A stretch of 64,000 nt of DNA from positions 1 through 64,000 of the forward strand of contig CALXQW010000027.1 in assembly GCA_944390805.1 (NCBI GenBank). The letters run 5' to 3'. The position numbers and the translations under genes were made by a program. Origin of the DNA: an uncultured Opitutales bacterium (GTDB taxonomy: Bacteria > Verrucomicrobiota > Verrucomicrobiia > Opitutales > Intestinicryptomonadaceae). The stretch's first letter is position 1. Every line of letters starts with the position of its first letter. Shown here in pieces: positions 38,275-48,177 of this stretch. A model generated the notes under the pieces. That model had not been told where the DNA came from, did not search any database, and saw only the letters and a list, made by a program, of their open reading frames with translations.

Positions 38275-40356
38275 TTAGAGCACGCCGAGTTTCGTAAGGA
38301 ACGCCTTGAGCGTCTCGAAATTGTTGCTCTTTATGTTTATCGCACCGTCGAGCCCCGCCTGCTTGTACGATTCCTCGCACTCCGGCGCGGGTATGCCCGC
38401 AAGATACACCTCAGAACCGGCAACCGCCGCCTTAAGAGCCTTGGTGGTGTCGGGAACTATCGCCGGATAGGTATCGTCCGTAGAGCAGATTACGGCAAAC
38501 TTCGCGCCGCTTTCCGCAAAGGCCTTCGCCGCCGCATCGGCGGAATCGAACCCATTTGGATATACCACTTCAAATCCGGCAACCTCAAAGAACCCACGGA
38601 TAAAGTCCGCCCTAACCTTGTGCTGAACAAGCGGCCCCATTGTTGCAAGGAATACCTTAGGCCCAAATCCGTTGGCCTTCTTGTATTCCTCGCTCTTCGC
38701 GCGCAGATTCTCGTAATGAGACATTGCCCTCTCCGCAGGAAGCGCCTTTACGGTAGTCTTAGACTGGCATTTGCATATAGCCTTTGTCAGCGCCGTAAGA
38801 CCCGCCCCCTGCTTAGCTGCCTCAACAAGCTTTTCTATCTTACCGCCGAGCTTTTCAGCATCGCAAGATACGGAAACTTCCTTTATCTGCTCCTTTGCCT
38901 TCGCAGCAAGCTTCTCGGCATTTTCTGCACACTTGCACGATGGCTTTTCAAGCGGCTTTTCAGACATGTTTGCATACATGTTTGTGCCTACAACCGCGCT
39001 GCGGCGGGTGTCGTAGCCTTTTTTGCGGAGGGCAAATGTTGCTGCTATGCTATCCTGCACAAAACCAGCCTCCAATGCCTTAACCATTCCGCCAAGCTCC
39101 TCTACCTTCGAGAATATCTCCCAGGCCTTCTTGGCTACCTCCTGCGTGAGATTCTCCAAGTAGAACGATCCACCAGCTGGATCTATAACGTCGAGCAGAT
39201 TGCACTCTTCCTGCAAAATTATCTGCTGGTTGCGGGAAATTCTCATGGAGAACTCGTCTGGCTTGCGGATTATCTCGTCGAAAGCGCCTACCGTCATGGA
39301 ATCGGCCGACCCAAGCGCACCAGAGAACGCCTCTGTCGCCGTGCGAAGCATATTTACATACGGATCGTAAACCGTCTTGTTAAACTTAGCCGTGCGGACG
39401 TTCAAACGCATCTTGCGTGCCTCGTCGTCTCCGCCAAACTCGGAAATTATCTTGCTCCATATCTGGCGAGCCGCACGCAACTTGGCTATCTCCATAAAGA
39501 AGTTAGAACCCAAGGACAGGCGGAATCTAACAGACTTTGCCGCCGTATTTATATCTATGCCCCTCTCGAGCATAGCCCTTATATATTCAACCGCCGTTGC
39601 AAACGCAAATGCAAGCTCCTCTACGGCGCTCGCCCCGGCGTTGGAATAGCACATAGCATCAACGCCTATAGCACCCATCTTCGGGAAGTTCTTCGCATTG
39701 AAATCAACAAGATCGGCCATCTCGTCGAAAGCGCAAGAAAGGCTGCGGGCTATCTCTCCCTTTGCCGCTAAAACCGATATCGGATCAAAATATATGCCGC
39801 CAGAAAGCTGCTTGCCGCCCTTTGCGGCATAAAGCATTGCTGCAACTCCCGCAGCCGCAGACCCGGTATGAATGTTTATATCCACACAATCCGTGCAGAC
39901 ATCCTTGAGGGCAACCTCAAAGTCTTTAGCAGTTGAAACAGAAAGCCTCCTGCCACAAGCTCTGCCAGATTTATCGGAAGCAGCGTCTATGCCGTTGGCT
40001 GCGGCATCATTTAAAACTATCTCTACTCCCGTTTGCCCTTTTGAAAGAGCTTCCAGAAGAAGCTTGTTAAAGTCTTCAGGCTCGCTTGCGGGAATCTCCT
40101 GCGATATTACCCAAGGCTGGGCGCGGTACGATGCCGAAGACGTCCCCCTAAGATAGTCTCCAAAACCCGGCAGAGAATCAGCCGCAGCGGGCAAATCCTC
40201 CATATTGTATATGGGCTTGAGAGTTATACCCTCGGGTGTTTTCGTGTACATCTTCTTGTCGAACGGAGCGCCTTTTAGCAGCTTTTCGGCGGCGGCTTTC
40301 CATTCCTCGTAAGAAGACGCTTTGAACTCTTCAAACAATGGTTTGTTCTCTTTCAT
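38275..40356 (-). CDS. mutA: Methylmalonyl-CoA mutase, small (non-catalytic) subunit
   Basis: The beta partner of MutB in the heterodimeric mutase, 693 residues. It keeps the barrel and the B12-like domain, but the latter reads 'ATMGPLVQHKVRADF' where the catalytic subunit has DxHxxG, so it should not bind cobalamin, as expected for MutA. The C-terminus 'YLAGIPAPECEESYKQAGLDG' matches small subunits. The ATG at 40356 has no Shine-Dalgarno directly ahead of it; a strong GGAGG lies about 75 nt upstream inside a hairpin. First gene of the mutA-mutB operon. Confidence 0.94.
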   Translation of the reverse strand: MKENKPLFEEFKASSYEEWKAAAEKLLKGAPFDKKMYTKTPEGITLKPIYNMEDLPAAADSLPGFGDYLRGTSSASYRAQPWVISQEIPASEPEDFNKLLLEALSKGQTGVEIVLNDAAANGIDAASDKSGRACGRRLSVSTAKDFEVALKDVCTDCVDINIHTGSAAAGVAAMLYAAKGGKQLSGGIYFDPISVLAAKGEIARSLSCAFDEMADLVDFNAKNFPKMGAIGVDAMCYSNAGASAVEELAFAFATAVEYIRAMLERGIDINTAAKSVRFRLSLGSNFFMEIAKLRAARQIWSKIISEFGGDDEARKMRLNVRTAKFNKTVYDPYVNMLRTATEAFSGALGSADSMTVGAFDEIIRKPDEFSMRISRNQQIILQEECNLLDVIDPAGGSFYLENLTQEVAKKAWEIFSKVEELGGMVKALEAGFVQDSIAATFALRKKGYDTRRSAVVGTNMYANMSEKPLEKPSCKCAENAEKLAAKAKEQIKEVSVSCDAEKLGGKIEKLVEAAKQGAGLTALTKAICKCQSKTTVKALPAERAMSHYENLRAKSEEYKKANGFGPKVFLATMGPLVQHKVRADFIRGFFEVAGFEVVYPNGFDSADAAAKAFAESGAKFAVICSTDDTYPAIVPDTTKALKAAVAGSEVYLAGIPAPECEESYKQAGLDGAINIKSNNFETLKAFLTKLGVL

Positions 40357-40399
40357 TATTGCTGTTTTTTCGGTTAAAATACATTCGGATAAAACACAA

Positions 40400-40433
40400 A
40401 GGTTCGCCGCATAACCTATGCAAGCGAATACCT
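40400..40433 (-). promoter_or_regulatory. Hairpin in the mutA leader that includes a Shine-Dalgarno-like GGAGG
   Basis: On the minus strand AGG-TA-TTCGC-TT-GCATA-GGT-TATGC-G-GCGAA-CCT folds into three stacked stems (40431-40433 with 40400-40402; 40424-40428 with 40403-40407; 40417-40421 with 40409-40413). The GGAGG at 40431-40435 forms its base. It lies 45-80 nt upstream of the mutA ATG and could be an RNA control element. A 30-codon leader frame starting with TTG after the GGAGG and ending by overlap with mutA is also possible. Confidence 0.4.
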
Positions 40434-40463
40434 CCTGTCTTGTCGGAAAAAAGCCTCTGGATT

Positions 40464-40495
40464 TTTATACCAATTTAAATCCCAAATTTTGTCAA
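40464..40495 (-). promoter_or_regulatory. Candidate promoter of mutA-mutB
   Basis: On the minus strand TTGACA (40490-40495) is followed, after a 20-nt spacer, by TATAAA (40464-40469). The spacer is longer than ideal; GGTATA gives 18. Transcription would begin near 40457, giving a leader of about 100 nt that contains the hairpin at 40400-40433. Confidence 0.45.
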
Positions 40496-40772
40496 TTCTT
40501 TTTAACCCAAACTGAATCTTATAATACCCTTTATTCTCATCTGTACAACGGAAGATCTTCCCCCTTACTCAAACAAAAAAATACCCTCTTTAAGGAATCA
40601 AATTCACCTCAATATCGGCACTCAAAAAAACAACAAAAATACACAAAAATATCTCAGACAAAAGATACGCCCCTTGCCTCATTAAAAAACTATAAAAATT
40701 TCCCCTCTTAAAAAAATCGGCTCAACATTCTTTGGATTTCTCAATAATCTTGGCGCGCAACAAAACCACCAC

Positions 40773-40808
40773 AAAAAAAGCCCGGCAGAATAGCATTCCG
40801 CCGAGCTT
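40773..40808 (-). terminator. Terminator of groES-groEL
   Basis: On the minus strand AAGCTCGGCGGAAT pairs imperfectly with ATTCTGCCGGGCTT (14-nt arms, loop GCT), followed by a run of T. It begins about 30 nt after the groEL stop. Confidence 0.82.
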
Positions 40809-40840
40809 AGAAAATAACGGACTAAATATCCGGCAACAGA

Positions 40841-42487
<1,647 letters not shown>

Positions 42488-42507
42488 TTACCTTTCCTAT
42501 TATAAAA

Positions 42508-42801
42508 TTATTTAAGAACCGCAAGTATGTCGTCCTCGCGAAGGAGCATATAGGTGTCGTCGCCAAGCTTAACTTCGGTGCCGCCGTACTTTGAAATGAG
42601 AACATGGTCTCCCACCTTCACCTCAAAATCCACCTTCTTGCCGTCAACGGTCTTGCCCGTGCCAACAGCTACAACTTCAGCCTCCTGCGACTTTTCCTTT
42701 GCGGTATCAGGAATTATGATTCCGCCCTTGATTTGTTCTTTTTCTTCTGCCTGTTTGACCAATACACGGTCTCCCAACGGTTGTAGTTTTATCTTTGCCA
42801 T
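42508..42801 (-). CDS. groES: Co-chaperonin GroES
   Basis: The 10-kDa lid of the GroEL chamber, 97 residues, full length. The N-terminus '[34 protein letters not shown]' (in parts) includes the mobile loop with 'GGIIIP', which docks on GroEL, and the C-terminus '[31 protein letters not shown]' is typical. It is 29 nt upstream of groEL and co-transcribed with it. No CIRCE repeat (TTAGCACTC/GAGTGCTAA) is visible ahead of it. Confidence 0.97.
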   Translation of the reverse strand: MAKIKLQPLGDRVLVKQAEEKEQIKGGIIIPDTAKEKSQEAEVVAVGTGKTVDGKKVDFEVKVGDHVLISKYGGTEVKLGDDTYMLLREDDILAVLK

Positions 42802-42843
42802 AATTTTTTATTCTCTTGTTGAATTTTTAAATGTTTTGCCCGT

Positions 42844-42902
42844 AAAAAAGGCTGCGGGCAACAAAAATCGTTGCCCGCTCCCCGTTTTCGGACGATACGG
42901 GG
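42844..42902 (-). terminator. Terminator of dnaK, double hairpin
   Basis: Perfect 9-bp stem GCGGGCAAC / GTTGCCCGC (42854-42862 and 42870-42878, 7-nt loop), followed on the minus strand by AGCC and six T (complement of 42844-42849). A second perfect stem CCCCGT / ACGGGG (42880-42885 and 42897-42902) stands just before it. It separates dnaK from groES-groEL. Confidence 0.85.
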
Positions 42903-42917
42903 AAATCGCCCAAAATA

Positions 42918-44879
42918 TTATTGCTTCTTGTCTTTGTCGTCGTCGACAACCTCAAAGTCTGCATCTACCGGCTGACCGGACGCCTGCCCCGCGGATGAAT
43001 CCGCACCTGCGGCCTGCTGTGCACTTTGCCCCGCCTCAGCAGAAGCTCCCGCATTTGCAGAACCCTGCTGCGCTGCCGCTATCTGGCTTGCAAAACTCTG
43101 GAACAAATCTGTCAACTTCTTAGTGGCTGCCTTGTAATCGTCCTTGCTGCTCGTGGAAGCCTCAAGAACTTTCTTAGCCTCGGCTATCTCGGCGTCAAGC
43201 TTGCCTTTGACATCAGCCGGAAGCTTGTCTCCAAGCTCCTTGAGCTGCTTTTCTATCTGATAGATGATGTTGTCCAGCTCGTTCTTGGCCTCGACTCCCT
43301 CCTTCATGCGGGTATCCTCCGCCGCGTGGAGCTCAGCCTCCTTACGAAGCCTCTCAACCTCGTCTTTGCTAAGAGTGCTGCTACCAGTTATAGAGATCTT
43401 CTGCTCCTTGCCAGTACCCTTATCCTTTGCGCTTACGTTCAATATACCGTTTGCGTCTATATCAAAGGTTACCTCAATTTGCGGAACCCCTCTCGGAGCT
43501 GGAGCTATGCCATCAAGCCTGAAGTTGCCTATCTGCTTGTTGCCACTTACCATGGGCCTCTCGCCCTGGAATATCTTGATGTCAACTGCCGTCTGATTGT
43601 CGGAGTATGTGGAGAATATCTGCGTGGCCTTTTTAGGAATTGTAGTGTTGCGCTCTATCATAGGTGTCGCAACGCCACCAGCTGTTTCTATAGAAAGCGT
43701 AAGCGGAGTTACATCGAGCAACAGTACATCGCGCACATCACCCTGCAAAACACCACCCTGAATGGCCGCGCCCATAGCAACAACCTCATCAGGATTTACA
43801 CCCTTGTTCGCCTCTTTGCCAGCAAGCTTATTAGCCTCCTCAACAACTCTCGGCATACGGGTCATACCGCCTACCAGAACCAGCTCGTTAATGTCGCTCC
43901 TCGAAAGACCAGAATCCTTCAAGCACGCTTCAAACGGCGCATCGGTACGCTCTACAAGAGAATCTGTAAGCTGCTCGAGCTTTGCCCTTGTCAGCGTTAC
44001 ATTCAAATGCTTCGGACCAGTAGCATCAGCTGTTATAAACGGCAGATTGATGTCTGTCTGCTGCGAGGTAGACAACGCTATCTTAGCCTTCTCTGCCTCT
44101 TCCTTCAAACGCTGCAACGCCATAGGATCTGCACGCAAATCCACGCCGTTTGCCTTTTTGAAGTCATCAACCAACCAGTTGATTATCACCTCATCGAAAT
44201 TATCTCCACCAAGATGGGTGTCTCCATTGGTGGCCTTAACCTCAAACACACCGTCGCCTATCTCCAAAATGGAAATATCGTATGTGCCGCCACCCAAGTC
44301 GTAAACAGCTATGCGCTCGTCATTCTTCTTGTCCAAACCGTATGCCAGCGCGGCTGCGGTAGGCTCGTTTATTATACGCATAACCTCAAGACCAGCTATA
44401 GTGCCTGCGTCCTTTGTTGCTTGCCTTTGGGCATCGTTAAAATACGCAGGAACTGTAATTACTGCTTTTGTTATCTTTTCACCCAAGTAGCTCTCGGCAT
44501 CAGCCTTAAGCTGCTGAAGTACCATAGCGGAAATCTGCTCCGGAGTAAATCTCTCCGTCTTTCCGCCAACTTGGCACTCTATCATAGCAGCGCCATTCGG
44601 CCCCTCAACAACCTTATATGGCAGGGTCTTTGCCTCTTCCCTTACCTCGGAAAATTTTCTGCCTATAAGTCTCTTTGCCGAATAAATGGTGTTGCCAGGA
44701 TTGGTCACCGCCTGACGCTTTGCCGCCTGGCCTACCAATCTTTCGCCCGTCTTTGTAAATGCCACTACGGACGGAGTGGTTCTTGCACCTTCCCTATTCG
44801 GAATGACGGAGGCCTCGCCGCCTTCCATCACTGCCATGCAGGAATTTGTAGTACCTAAATCAATACCTAAGATTTTCAT
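42918..44879 (-). CDS. dnaK: Chaperone protein DnaK (Hsp70)
   Basis: A 653-residue Hsp70. The nucleotide-binding domain starts '[20 protein letters not shown]' and has '[20 protein letters not shown]'. The linker '[19 protein letters not shown]' leads into the substrate-binding beta domain and the helical lid. The tail is Ala/Gln/Gly-rich and ends in the EEVD-like acidic stretch '[12 protein letters not shown]'. grpE and dnaJ are not adjacent. It has its own terminator, so it is separately transcribed from groES-groEL. A 610-codon open frame on the opposite strand is a shadow of its codon use. Confidence 0.97.
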   Translation of the reverse strand: MKILGIDLGTTNSCMAVMEGGEASVIPNREGARTTPSVVAFTKTGERLVGQAAKRQAVTNPGNTIYSAKRLIGRKFSEVREEAKTLPYKVVEGPNGAAMIECQVGGKTERFTPEQISAMVLQQLKADAESYLGEKITKAVITVPAYFNDAQRQATKDAGTIAGLEVMRIINEPTAAALAYGLDKKNDERIAVYDLGGGTYDISILEIGDGVFEVKATNGDTHLGGDNFDEVIINWLVDDFKKANGVDLRADPMALQRLKEEAEKAKIALSTSQQTDINLPFITADATGPKHLNVTLTRAKLEQLTDSLVERTDAPFEACLKDSGLSRSDINELVLVGGMTRMPRVVEEANKLAGKEANKGVNPDEVVAMGAAIQGGVLQGDVRDVLLLDVTPLTLSIETAGGVATPMIERNTTIPKKATQIFSTYSDNQTAVDIKIFQGERPMVSGNKQIGNFRLDGIAPAPRGVPQIEVTFDIDANGILNVSAKDKGTGKEQKISITGSSTLSKDEVERLRKEAELHAAEDTRMKEGVEAKNELDNIIYQIEKQLKELGDKLPADVKGKLDAEIAEAKKVLEASTSSKDDYKAATKKLTDLFQSFASQIAAAQQGSANAGASAEAGQSAQQAAGADSSAGQASGQPVDADFEVVDDDKDKKQ

Positions 44880-45113
44880 GATACTTCCTTTATCAGCATT
44901 TCATGTGCCAACTTTAACTCTTTTTTATATGTAAATAATTATCATACACTAATAATATCTTCACCCCGCTATAATATTCACCTTTAGAGACAATCTATTT
45001 ACACAAGAGACATTTTGACTCACCCAAAATGTCCCACAGCCCACTACTTCATGCTGCCCCACTAATATACTATATATAATGATACCATACGCCCACCAAT
45101 TAGCTTAACATAC
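44880..45113 (-). other. Upstream region of dnaK
   Basis: An AT-rich regulatory region without a gene, about 235 bases to the rubrerythrin terminator. It holds the 9-7-9 inverted repeat at 45009-45033 and several AT-rich -10-like hexamers, none with a matching -35 that I trust. No CIRCE element. Confidence 0.5.
45009..45033 (-). promoter_or_regulatory. Perfect inverted repeat upstream of dnaK
   Basis: GACATTTTG-N7-CAAAATGTC, a perfect 9-bp palindrome with a 7-nt spacer, 130-154 nt upstream of the dnaK start. No T-run follows it on either strand, so it is not a typical terminator. Its size is like that of an operator (CIRCE is 9-9-9), but the sequence is different. It may bind a heat-shock or other regulator. 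Confidence 0.4.
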
Positions 45114-45146
45114 AAAAAAGGCTGTTCCCAATTAAGGAAACAGCCC
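45114..45146 (-). terminator. Terminator downstream of perR-rubrerythrin
   Basis: On the minus strand GGCTGTTTCC pairs with GGGAACAGCC (45136-45145 with 45120-45129, 6-nt loop) and is followed by six T (complement of 45114-45119). It is about 130 nt past the rubrerythrin stop. Confidence 0.78.
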
Positions 45147-45278
45147 TCAGACTACATAATAATTTTACTCTTATCAAATTACATAAGCATTGCCCCAAAT
45201 CCCCTGAGAAATATATAGACAAATCTCATATTCCCCAAAAGACCTGCACTGAAGGGACAATGCCGGGGGAAAACTATA

Positions 45279-45854
45279 TTAGAAATTGTCGCAGAGAAGT
45301 TCAAAGTAAGACTGCGGATGCGCACATGCCGGGCACATCTTGGGAGCTTCTTTTCCCGTATAAATATATCCGCAGTTTCCGCACTTCCACTTAGTCTCGG
45401 AAAGTTTCACAAAGACTTCGCCTTTCTCCACATTGGCAAAGAGCTTGCGATAACGCTCCTCGTGGTGCTTCTCAACTTCGGCGATTTTTTCAAATACAAC
45501 GGCAATCTCCGCAAATCCCTCCTCTTTTGCAACCTTGGCAAACTCGGGATAAAGCTGGGACCACTCCTCGTTTTCACCAGCAGCAGCAGCCTGAAGATTC
45601 TCGGCAGTGGTGCCTATCTTGCCGGCAGGAAATGTTGCCGTAATCTCAACATCTCCGCCCTCGAGAAACTTAAAGAAACGCTTTGCATGCTCCTTTTCGT
45701 TATCTGCAGTCTCCGCGAATATGTTAGATATCTGAACAAAGCCCTCTTTTTTCGCCACACTTGCAAAGTAAGTATAACGATTGCGCGCCTGGGATTCTCC
45801 GGCAAATGCCTTTAAGAGGTTCTTTTCTGTCTGAGTATTTTTTAACGATTTCAT
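45279..45854 (-). CDS. rbr: Rubrerythrin
   Basis: A non-haem di-iron peroxidase of anaerobes that reduces hydrogen peroxide, 191 residues. The four-helix ferritin-like domain has its Glu ligands in '[16 protein letters not shown]', '[14 protein letters not shown]' and '[13 protein letters not shown]'. The C-terminal rubredoxin domain has two CxxC knuckles in '[12 protein letters not shown]' and 'KMCPACAHP'. I place the start at ATG 45854, where it overlaps the perR stop by 4 nt (ATGA). The frame is open 55 codons further upstream, but that part is antisense-like and lies within perR. Confidence 0.95.
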   Translation of the reverse strand: MKSLKNTQTEKNLLKAFAGESQARNRYTYFASVAKKEGFVQISNIFAETADNEKEHAKRFFKFLEGGDVEITATFPAGKIGTTAENLQAAAAGENEEWSQLYPEFAKVAKEEGFAEIAVVFEKIAEVEKHHEERYRKLFANVEKGEVFVKLSETKWKCGNCGYIYTGKEAPKMCPACAHPQSYFELLCDNF

Positions 45855-46264
45855 TTTTTCTCTTCTTTCTTTTTTGTTGGGGAAAGTTTTTTTCTGCACT
45901 CCGGACATAGCCCCTTTAGAACTATTCGCCCTGAGTCCACAGAAAATCCACTCAATCTTTCTATCGACATTACATCTATATTTACAAGCCCACTGCCAAC
46001 ATCTTCTATCTGCCCACAATTTTCACATATTATATGAAAATGCGGCTCCGTATTATGGTCAAACCTATCTGCGTCTGAAGGCAGCTTTACCTTTGAAATT
46101 TCTCCTTTTTGTGCAAGCAGATTTAAATTCCTATAAACAGTGCCTAAACTTATATTGGGAAAGCTCTTCCGGACATTCACATATACAATATCAGCCGACG
46201 GGTGCTTTACCTTTGCACTCCTCAAAAAATTCACTATAGCTTCACGTTGTCTTGAATAGTTCAT
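45851..46264 (-). CDS. perR: Fur-family peroxide-sensing repressor (PerR-type)
   Basis: A 137-residue Fur-family metalloregulator. Winged helix '[34 protein letters not shown]' (in parts), sensor segment '[17 protein letters not shown]' with His and Asp ligands, and a structural zinc site formed by CxxC pairs 'CENC' and 'CPEC'. The Asp in 'DADRFDHN' and direct coupling to rubrerythrin favour a peroxide-responsive PerR over an iron-responsive Fur; this is inference. A perfect palindrome overlaps its probable promoter. Confidence 0.9.
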   Translation of the reverse strand: MNYSRQREAIVNFLRSAKVKHPSADIVYVNVRKSFPNISLGTVYRNLNLLAQKGEISKVKLPSDADRFDHNTEPHFHIICENCGQIEDVGSGLVNIDVMSIERLSGFSVDSGRIVLKGLCPECRKKLSPTKKKEEKK

Positions 46265-46286
46265 ATTTTTATAAAAACAGTAATTG

Positions 46287-46307
46287 TTATTATTTTTAAT
46301 AAGTCAA
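46287..46307 (-). promoter_or_regulatory. Candidate PerR operator and promoter
   Basis: On the minus strand TTGACT (46302-46307) is directly followed by the perfect palindrome TTATTA-AAAA-TAATAA (46287-46302). Its AT-rich content and size resemble PerR boxes. It lies 22 nt upstream of the perR start, in the spacer between -35 and -10, and fits autoregulation of perR-rbr. Confidence 0.5.
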
Positions 46308-46445
46308 TACTTTTTATAAAAATTTTTTAAATTTTTCCAAGATTCCATTCTATAAAATGGCATATACAATATAAGAATATTTATACGCGTAAAAATATAT
46401 AAAAATCTCTTTTAAAATTTATAAACTAAGGTAGATTATCTCTCC

Positions 46446-46775
46446 ATGCTCATACCCGATTCATTAAAAAGAAGCTATATATCCTCATACATAAAACGTA
46501 AATTCGCCGACATTATAGACGGCGATTTAGATTTTGATTTAGACACCAAGAACAAATCTGCAAGTCTTAGTGTAAAGCTCGTTGGAGAAGATTCCTCCAT
46601 AAAGCTGAATGTTCTAAAATACGAGATAATATCCGATCCTAGCGTTTACGAGGGAAGCTATTTTATAAAAATAAGCAATATTTCCTGTTCAAAGAAGTGG
46701 CTGGAAGATTTACTCAAAAGATTTGTAAAAGACAAAAACATTCCAATTCCTGAAGAATACGCCGTATATCTGTAA
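46446..46775 (+). CDS. Hypothetical protein, 109 aa
   Basis: Unrecognised. A soluble, charged protein with a helical start ('LKRSYISSYIKRKFADIIDG'), a beta-rich middle ('KSASLSVKLVGEDSSIKLNVLKYEI') and an amphipathic helix ('KKWLEDLLKRFVKD') before 'IPIPEEYAVYL'. There is no signal peptide or membrane segment. It stands alone on the plus strand between the perR promoter and a hairpin terminator, and its base composition resembles that of the surrounding genes. Probably a real gene with a lineage-restricted family; function unknown. Confidence 0.6.
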   Translation: MLIPDSLKRSYISSYIKRKFADIIDGDLDFDLDTKNKSASLSVKLVGEDSSIKLNVLKYEIISDPSVYEGSYFIKISNISCSKKWLEDLLKRFVKDKNIPIPEEYAVYL

Positions 46776-46880
46776 GCAGACAATATTTTATAAGAAAAAT
46801 TACAGTGGCAGAATATAGGCCGTAATAATAATACTGCAAAGGCAGATTGCATCTGTCTATCAGCAGTAAGTTTTCATAGA

Positions 46881-46908
46881 AATACCGCTATCTTGCAATA
46901 GCGGTATT
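46881..46908. terminator. Hairpin terminator between a hypothetical gene and a lipoprotein gene
   Basis: Perfect 11-bp stem AATACCGCTAT / ATAGCGGTATT (46881-46891 and 46898-46908, 6-nt loop). The T-runs on both sides are short and broken, so it is probably a weak bidirectional terminator for the converging genes. Confidence 0.6.
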
Positions 46909-47003
46909 CTTATACTGCACTATCATAAAAATGCAGATTAAAAGATATAAAAATAGATTATTTTAGCCTCTTTAGGATAGCTCCTAAAGATATAAAGAAT
47001 GCG

Positions 47004-47684
47004 CTACTTTGCCTTCTGGGCAGAATCTTTAGCCTGGGCTGAGGCAGAATTGGCATCTTGCACGGCAGGTTGAGGCTGTTTTTCTACCTTTATGTGGGCA
47101 AACGGATTTGCTTCCTCTTCAGCCTTGCGCTTGCGCTCCTCGCGGAGTTTTGTAAGGATATCCGGATACTTCTCCGGAGGAAACTCCGACAAGCACCAGT
47201 AAACTTGGTTTGCTATGGTTCCTTCGTTCAAATTGCTTGAAGTAAGCTCTATAGGACCAAATCCACGCCATACCCAATCTTCCCTATTTGGGAAATATAT
47301 TTGTATTTCAAGCATGCAGTACGCGCCAAAATTATCCTGCCCAATAGACAGGGCCCTCGTTCCCAAAAGGTTTGGCTCCTGGCGCTCCGACCTCAGCACA
47401 GTATTCCACTGCGGACGTATCAGCATCTGGGCGCTTTTTCTATCTGCCGCGGGAACATATCCCTCTGCCTTCATCTTCTCGGTTATTTTAGCAACCACAA
47501 CCGCATCGAGAGGCTCGCGCGAGCCTATGGAGTAAAACACTCTGTCGGCGCCTGTGGGCTGGTCTACATAGAATGTTTTTATATCGGCAAAGCTTATGCC
47601 GTCTTTCATTTCCTGGGTCGATGAGCATCCGCAAAACAGCGCAAGCACAACCGACGCGCAAAGAGCAATAAACATATTTTTCAT
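47004..47684 (-). CDS. Predicted outer-membrane or periplasmic lipoprotein, DUF4136-like
   Basis: A 226-residue lipoprotein. The signal 'MKNMFIALCASVVLALFCGC' ends in an FCGC lipobox. The mature part begins 'SSTQEMKDGISFADIKTFYVDQP', has 'VVVAKITEKMKAEGYVPA', and reads like DUF4136 proteins ('IKTFYV...', paired beta and helix units), an assignment I make only tentatively. The last 45 residues are low-complexity Lys/Glu/Ala/Gln. ATG 47684 is used because the frame further upstream has no matching features. Function unknown. Confidence 0.7.
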   Translation of the reverse strand: MKNMFIALCASVVLALFCGCSSTQEMKDGISFADIKTFYVDQPTGADRVFYSIGSREPLDAVVVAKITEKMKAEGYVPAADRKSAQMLIRPQWNTVLRSERQEPNLLGTRALSIGQDNFGAYCMLEIQIYFPNREDWVWRGFGPIELTSSNLNEGTIANQVYWCLSEFPPEKYPDILTKLREERKRKAEEEANPFAHIKVEKQPQPAVQDANSASAQAKDSAQKAK

Positions 47685-47750
47685 ACCTGCATTATTGCGC
47701 AAAGCCGCTCGCCATTCAACAATAATCGTCTTGAAGATAGGCAATATTGT

Positions 47751-47781
47751 TTGACACGGACTTCTTCAAAATCATCATGAT
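47751..47781 (+). promoter_or_regulatory. Candidate promoter of the ABM-biotin operon
   Basis: TTGACA (47751-47756) followed after 19 nt by CATGAT (47776-47781). The -10 is weak and the spacer long. It lies about 60 nt ahead of the ABM gene and may drive it together with the bio genes. No BirA-type operator was seen. Confidence 0.35.
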
Positions 47782-47841
47782 AAGATTCTTTTTTCTGAAT
47801 ATAGGCGGAAAGATTTATCACTTTGAAAGGGCAAGAATACG

Positions 47842-48141
47842 ATGTCAAAGAACATAATAGTAAGAGCCTCCCTCTCCGTGAAGGAGGAATGCGTTGAAGA
47901 ATTTATAAAGACGCTCTCGGCTGTGGCGGAGGCGTCGCGCTTGGAGGAAGGCTGCCTTGAGTACGACTTTCTCCGCGACGTGAACAATCCAAACACATTT
48001 ATGTTTTTCGAGCTGTACAGAGACTCGAACGCCTACCAGACTCACAGACAAATGCCTTATATGCTTCAGATGCGCCCCAAGCGCGACGCCATGGTGGAAA
48101 AGTATCTTGGAGTTAGGGTATTTGAAGCCGAGGAGCAATAA
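47842..48141 (+). CDS. Antibiotic biosynthesis monooxygenase (ABM) domain protein
   Basis: A single-domain ABM fold protein, 99 residues, of the YgiN/LsrG type. 'IIVRASLSVKEECVEEFIKTLSAVAEASRLEEGCLEYDF' (in parts) is the first alpha-beta unit and 'TFMFFELYRDSNAYQTHRQMPYM' the second, containing the family His. Members act on quinones or other small substrates; others have no known activity. It is 36 nt upstream of bioB in the same direction, so it may be read with the biotin operon. A role in biotin synthesis is not implied. Confidence 0.8.
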   Translation: MSKNIIVRASLSVKEECVEEFIKTLSAVAEASRLEEGCLEYDFLRDVNNPNTFMFFELYRDSNAYQTHRQMPYMLQMRPKRDAMVEKYLGVRVFEAEEQ

Positions 48142-48177
48142 GAAAATATCTATTAGAAATTAGGGACATATACAGAT

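Larger units (their letters stand above)
40357..40772 (-). other. Intergenic region upstream of mutA
   Basis: About 415 bases without a supported gene. The mutA-proximal part carries a promoter-like sequence (40464-40495) and a hairpin leader (40400-40433), listed separately. The remainder, 40500-40770, is AT-rich and shows nothing that I can name. I looked for a cobalamin riboswitch and did not find the conserved B12 box. Confidence 0.5.

Noticed and set aside
38620-39771. A 383-codon open frame antisense to mutA
   Set aside because: Same reason: shadow of a conserved gene, no family signature and no ribosome binding site.
40357-40500. Cobalamin riboswitch ahead of mutA
   Set aside because: The conserved B12 box and its core junction are absent; only a simple hairpin is seen.
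43026-44858. A 610-codon open frame antisense to dnaK
   Set aside because: It mirrors the codon pattern of dnaK on the other strand and its translation is Leu/Arg/Cys/Tyr-rich without any family features.
44890-44925. A sigma-54-like sequence (TGGCAC-N6-GC spacing) just before dnaK
   Set aside because: The GG-to-GC distance fits, but the start point would fall within a few bases of the ATG, leaving no ribosome binding site, and two consensus bases are missing.
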